From positions 1 to 16,098 of the forward strand of contig JAZGDL010000552.1 in assembly GCA_036477795.1 (NCBI GenBank): a stretch of DNA of 16,098 nt, given 5' to 3'. This DNA is from JAZGDL01 sp036477795 (GTDB lineage: Bacteria > Planctomycetota > Phycisphaerae > UBA1845). Positions 13,295 through 16,098 of this stretch are shown piece after piece (within the stretch, counting starts at the first letter, position 1; each line of letters begins with the position of its first letter). The notes below the pieces were generated by a model. The model saw only the letters and a list, made by a program, of their open reading frames with translations. It did no database searches and was not told the DNA's origin. Made by a program: the position numbers and the translations under genes.

Positions 13295-14272
13295 TCAATC
13301 ATTCCCGAAACCATCCAGCTTGCCGCGCTTGCGGTGCCGGGCGCGCTGGTTGTAACGCTGAACGTCGCGGGCCAATCGACGCCACCAGTGTCGCCAAGCC
13401 TCGCGTTTGTCGCGGTCTGACGACAAGTAGGCCTGCAAGAAACGGGCTCCATCAGTACGCGTGACCGACCGGTTGTCGACCAGGCTGGCTGCCAACCGGA
13501 CGATGGCGGGCCACCACGCGCCCGATCCCAGCCGCACACCGCGCCGGATACCGTCCAAATCCACCAGCCAGAGATTCGTCCGGCCCGCCTCGGTGTTCCA
13601 ATCGGTCACCAGCATATTGGAGGCTTTGAAATCCCGATGGTAGAAGCCGTGTTGCTCCATCCGGCGGCACAACTCGACCACCTGATGCATCAGCGCCCGT
13701 TTGATGCCCGCCACCCGGGCGGGCTCGACGTCGTTGATCTGCCACGACATGATTCCGTCAAGATCGATTGAGTCTGGAATGGCTTCGGTGATCAGCCAGG
13801 CTCCGGCCACCGGCCTGTGCCGCTCCAGGATGACGCGCGGCAGTGCGGTACGGATACCGGCGTGCAGGAGGGAGAAAGCCCGCTTCCAATTCCTGCGCTG
13901 GCGCGATCCCCGAATCAGTTGCACCGCTTGGCCAACCCCGCCGCGAGCGACGCTCTGTTTGCATACGATTTCCAGCGGCCCGGTTCGAAGCTCAACGCGT
14001 GCCAGAAAAACCTGCGCTGTCCGGGAATACTTCAACACCTGGTGCGAACAGGCTTCCGGGTCGGCGACCAGGCGCGCCAGCACGTCGCCCCAGTCATCGG
14101 GTGTCGACGTCGCCAAGACGGCTGACGTGGACTCACCGGGAATCCGCCAGTCCACCAGCACCTGGCCCGACCAGCCGCCCGGCAATGCGATGGGGCTGAA
14201 CTGAAATCGCGCCCCGACGGAGAGGTCTACCGCTGAAGCAGCCTGTGGTGTCGGCAGCGTTTCGTCTTGCAT
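13295..14272 (-). CDS. lipopolysaccharide kinase-like protein (WaaP/InaA/Kdo kinase family), copy 2
   Basis: A 325-residue protein with a protein-kinase-like fold of the lipopolysaccharide-kinase family, which phosphorylates heptose or Kdo of the inner core at the cytoplasmic face. Seen: the ATP-binding Lys105 in EIVCKQS, WLITEAI, the catalytic loop HGFYHRDFKASNMLV (His212, Asp214, Lys216, Asn219), and the metal-binding Asp in LWLVDLDGIRR (Asp238). All key residues are intact. About 95 N-terminal residues before the kinase core have no recognisable motif. It shares little sequence with the neighbouring kinase, so the two probably act on different positions. It is followed at once by the glycosyltransferase. 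Confidence 0.85.
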   Translation of the reverse strand: MQDETLPTPQAASAVDLSVGARFQFSPIALPGGWSGQVLVDWRIPGESTSAVLATSTPDDWGDVLARLVADPEACSHQVLKYSRTAQVFLARVELRTGPLEIVCKQSVARGGVGQAVQLIRGSRQRRNWKRAFSLLHAGIRTALPRVILERHRPVAGAWLITEAIPDSIDLDGIMSWQINDVEPARVAGIKRALMHQVVELCRRMEQHGFYHRDFKASNMLVTDWNTEAGRTNLWLVDLDGIRRGVRLGSGAWWPAIVRLAASLVDNRSVTRTDGARFLQAYLSSDRDKREAWRHWWRRLARDVQRYNQRARHRKRGKLDGFGND

Positions 14273-14296
14273 CGGAAACCGTGTCTATCTCTAGCA

Positions 14297-14368
14297 CTAC
14301 AGCGTTTGCGGTCCGCACGGCGGACCCTACGCGTCTACAGCGTTTGTGGTCCGCACGGCGGACCCTAC
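14297..14368. repeat. R4 palindrome, two direct copies
   Basis: Two 34-nt units (14297-14330 and 14335-14368) differ by one base. Each contains GGTCCGC-ACG-GCGGACC, a 7-bp-stem hairpin, preceded by CTACAGCGTTTG. They fill most of the 95-nt gap between the two kinase-like genes. The stop codon of the upstream kinase (14370-14368) touches the second unit. Confidence 0.85.
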
Positions 14369-15060
14369 TAAAAACTTCTGGTGGCCGACGCCTCGGCGAA
14401 CAGGGCCCGCAAATCCACGCCGCGTGCAAGCGTCCGGCGCTTGGCTGAGTAGTCGTCCAGGAAATCGCCGCCGATCCGCTCGCGCAGCTTCTGATCATCG
14501 ATGCTCGCAGCCAACGTCTTAAGGTCGGCGGCTGCCAGCCGATCATTCGGAGCACCGACGCGGGCCCGCTCCACGTCGATCAATCGAAAAGTCCACGCAC
14601 CGTCGCGAACACCCACAAGAATATGCCGCTCTGAAAAATCCGTATGAATGAAACCGGCGTCGTGCAGCCTGGCTGCGAACGACGCCAGTGAGGCCAGCAG
14701 ACCATCACCCGCCTCCGGCTGCTTCCACCACCTCTGCTCCAGCGGCATTTCGTCATCCACCTCTTCCATCAGGAAAAAGAGGCGCGTAGTGATCGACAGC
14801 CGATGCAATGCGCCTCGGGCAACAACTCGCGGACCGGCGAACCCGTTATCGTTGAGCCAATCGATCATGCGCAGCTCATGCCGGCCGCGTGATACGTGTC
14901 GCTGCAACAGTTGCGACGGCGACAACCAGTACCGCTTCAGGTAATGCGGCTTGCCGCCGACGCACAGCTTCACGACACTGCGACCCTGGTGAATGCGCAT
15001 AGCCGCACCGTCCATCGCAAAAACTTGGTCCGTCGAATCGAAGCAAGTTATGCTCAGCAC
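14368..15060 (-). CDS. lipopolysaccharide kinase-like protein (WaaP/InaA family), copy 1
   Basis: A 230-residue kinase-like protein: YLKRYWLSP with Lys42, FAGPRVVARGAL, LFFLMEEV, the catalytic loop DAGFIHTDFSERHILV (His139, Asp141), and FRLIDVERARV with Asp162. The HTDFSERHIL loop is close to the HRDC--CHFLL loop of WaaP. This supports a core-sugar (heptose-type) kinase. The start is GTG at 15060, with AGGAAA about 6 nt upstream. An ATG at codon 16 is the alternative. It is the first gene of the minus-strand envelope operon. The C-terminus ends beside repeat R4, which may have replaced a few original residues. Confidence 0.85.
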   Translation of the reverse strand: MLSITCFDSTDQVFAMDGAAMRIHQGRSVVKLCVGGKPHYLKRYWLSPSQLLQRHVSRGRHELRMIDWLNDNGFAGPRVVARGALHRLSITTRLFFLMEEVDDEMPLEQRWWKQPEAGDGLLASLASFAARLHDAGFIHTDFSERHILVGVRDGAWTFRLIDVERARVGAPNDRLAAADLKTLAASIDDQKLRERIGGDFLDDYSAKRRTLARGVDLRALFAEASATRSF

Positions 15061-15145
15061 CGGTTTCCTGCCTCACCCATCCGACGCTGTCCCTCGCCGC
15101 GGGTTTTCGCGTGACAACGCCGATTTCTTCCCGAACCCTCGTTCG

Positions 15146-15172
15146 AAGCCCACGGATTCGAATCCGTGGGTT
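15146..15172. repeat. R3 palindrome between divergent genes
   Basis: The 22-bp core at 15149-15170 is a perfect palindrome built on CCCACGGATT and AATCCGTGGG around CG. It matches the element inside the lipoprotein gene at 8819-8846. It lies between the divergent kinase-like gene and aspS. The remainder of 15061-15416 shows no gene or clear promoter. Confidence 0.85.
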
Positions 15173-15416
15173 CCACGCCCCTATCAAGACTCATTCCCCA
15201 CTATAGCGCTGTCATACTAGATCGCCCGCCCCCGAGCGTCGACAACCCCCTGAACGGAGCACTGCCAGGACTTTTGGCGGCGGTCTGATTGCATGATGGT
15301 CGATGAATCGCTACAAATACCCTCTGGGTTTTCGGCAGGTCGCCGGAAACGGCATGGGCATGGCATGGCAGCGGAGCTTCTGTGACGTAGTCGGGCTCCT
15401 GTGAGGAGAAAAACAA

Positions 15417-16098
15417 TTGGCCGTACCATACAACAAGCGAACACACTATTGCGGAAGCTTGCGCAAGGAAAACGCCGGCGCCAAGGTCACACTGGTCGGC
15501 TGGGTGAATAACTACCGCGACCACGGCGGCATGGTATTTGTCGATCTGCGTGACCGCGAGGGCTTGACCCAGCTCAAGTTCAACCCGCAAACAGACCCCC
15601 AGGCCCACCAGATCGGCCGTACCCTGCGCAACGAGGACGTGATCGCCGTCAACGGCACGGTGGCCCCTCGCGGCGAGAACATCAACCCCAAGCTGCCCAC
15701 AGGCGAAATCGAGGTTGAGGTGCGCGAGGTCGACAGGCTGGCCAAGTCCGAACCGCCGCCCTTCGAAATATCGGACGAGACCGATGCAAACGAGGATCTG
15801 CGGCTGCGCTATCGTTACCTGGATTTGCGACGACCGAAGATGCAGAAGGTTTTTCGGCTACGGCACGAATTGGGCAAGACCATTCGGGATTACTTCCACG
15901 AACAGGGCTTCATAGAAATCGAGACTCCATTTCTGACCAAGTCGACGCCGGAAGGGGCCCGCGACTATCTCGTTCCCTCGCGGGTCCAGCAGGGGAGTTT
16001 CTACGCCCTGCCGCAATCACCGCAGATTTTCAAACAGCTTTTCATGGTGGCCGGCTTTGATCGTTACGCACAGATCGTGCGCTGCTTCCGCGACGAGG
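15417..16098 (+). CDS. aspS: aspartyl-tRNA synthetase, 5' part (runs off the window)
   Basis: The first 227 residues of a bacterial-type class II AspRS. The start is TTG at 15417-15419. An in-frame TGA lies at 15402-15404, no ATG lies before KRTHYCGSLR, and GAGGAG at 15403-15408 is 8 nt upstream. Residues about 8-110 are the OB-fold anticodon-binding domain (VTLVGWVNNYRDHGGMVFVD, RDREGLTQLKF). Then come the class II motifs: LRLRYRYLDLRRP, IEIETPFLTKSTPEGARDYL, ALPQSPQIFKQLFMVAGFDR, and the opening of motif 2 (CFRDE). His36 in YRDHGG corresponds to the His typical of non-discriminating AspRS, which also charges tRNA-Asn. The remaining roughly 370 residues lie outside the window. Confidence 0.95.
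   Translation, partial: MAVPYNKRTHYCGSLRKENAGAKVTLVGWVNNYRDHGGMVFVDLRDREGLTQLKFNPQTDPQAHQIGRTLRNEDVIAVNGTVAPRGENINPKLPTGEIEVEVREVDRLAKSEPPPFEISDETDANEDLRLRYRYLDLRRPKMQKVFRLRHELGKTIRDYFHEQGFIEIETPFLTKSTPEGARDYLVPSRVQQGSFYALPQSPQIFKQLFMVAGFDRYAQIVRCFRDE

Noticed and set aside
12296..13355. Two long plus-strand frames opposite the glycosyltransferase
   Set aside because: The minus-strand glycosyltransferase shows clear GT-B motifs, and these antisense frames show none.

Overview
The window looks like chromosomal DNA from a high-GC, Gram-negative-type bacterium, most likely a planctomycete (Phycisphaerae-like). That placement is inference. It rests on a small histone H1-like (Hc1) protein, secreted proteins with dockerin-type repeats, lipopolysaccharide-kinase-like genes, a planctomycete-style lipoprotein of unknown function, and the density of short palindromic repeats between genes.

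Layout. 1-1900 is a graveyard: restriction-modification gene tails, a truncated PIN-toxin gene with a small intact partner, and an HUH (IS200/RAYT-like) transposase flanked by arms of a REP-like hairpin repeat (called R1 here). 1920-2886 holds a good sigma70-type promoter and a secreted dockerin-type protein. 2950-5125 (minus) holds signal peptidase I (lepB), then surE and fabZ as a tight pair. 5126-6089 is mostly repeats, with the Hc1-like gene and its likely promoter. 6090-9771 (plus) is a three-gene operon with 4-bp stop/start overlaps: a secreted Ig-like/TPR protein, DNA polymerase III delta (holA) and a lipoprotein whose reading frame contains several palindromic repeats. 9914-11170 is an exported thioredoxin-fold protein and 11426-11929 a DUF4920-like lipoprotein, both plus. 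11926-12060 is a decayed dockerin tail. 12135-15060 (minus) is a cell-envelope cluster: two different lipopolysaccharide-kinase-like proteins and a GT-B glycosyltransferase. From 15417 the 5' part of aspS runs off the window.

The core genes serve housekeeping (protein export, fatty acid synthesis, replication, tRNA charging) and outer-envelope construction. The most unusual content is the repeat landscape. At least four palindrome families plus 7-bp and 9-bp tandem repeats are present. R1 hairpins lie at operon ends and beside truncated genes. A 108-bp inverted copy pair (46-153 and 9775-9882) carries the last codons of a restriction-modification gene together with the hairpin. Two other palindrome families lie in frame inside one lipoprotein gene. 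No rRNA, tRNA or CRISPR array was seen.
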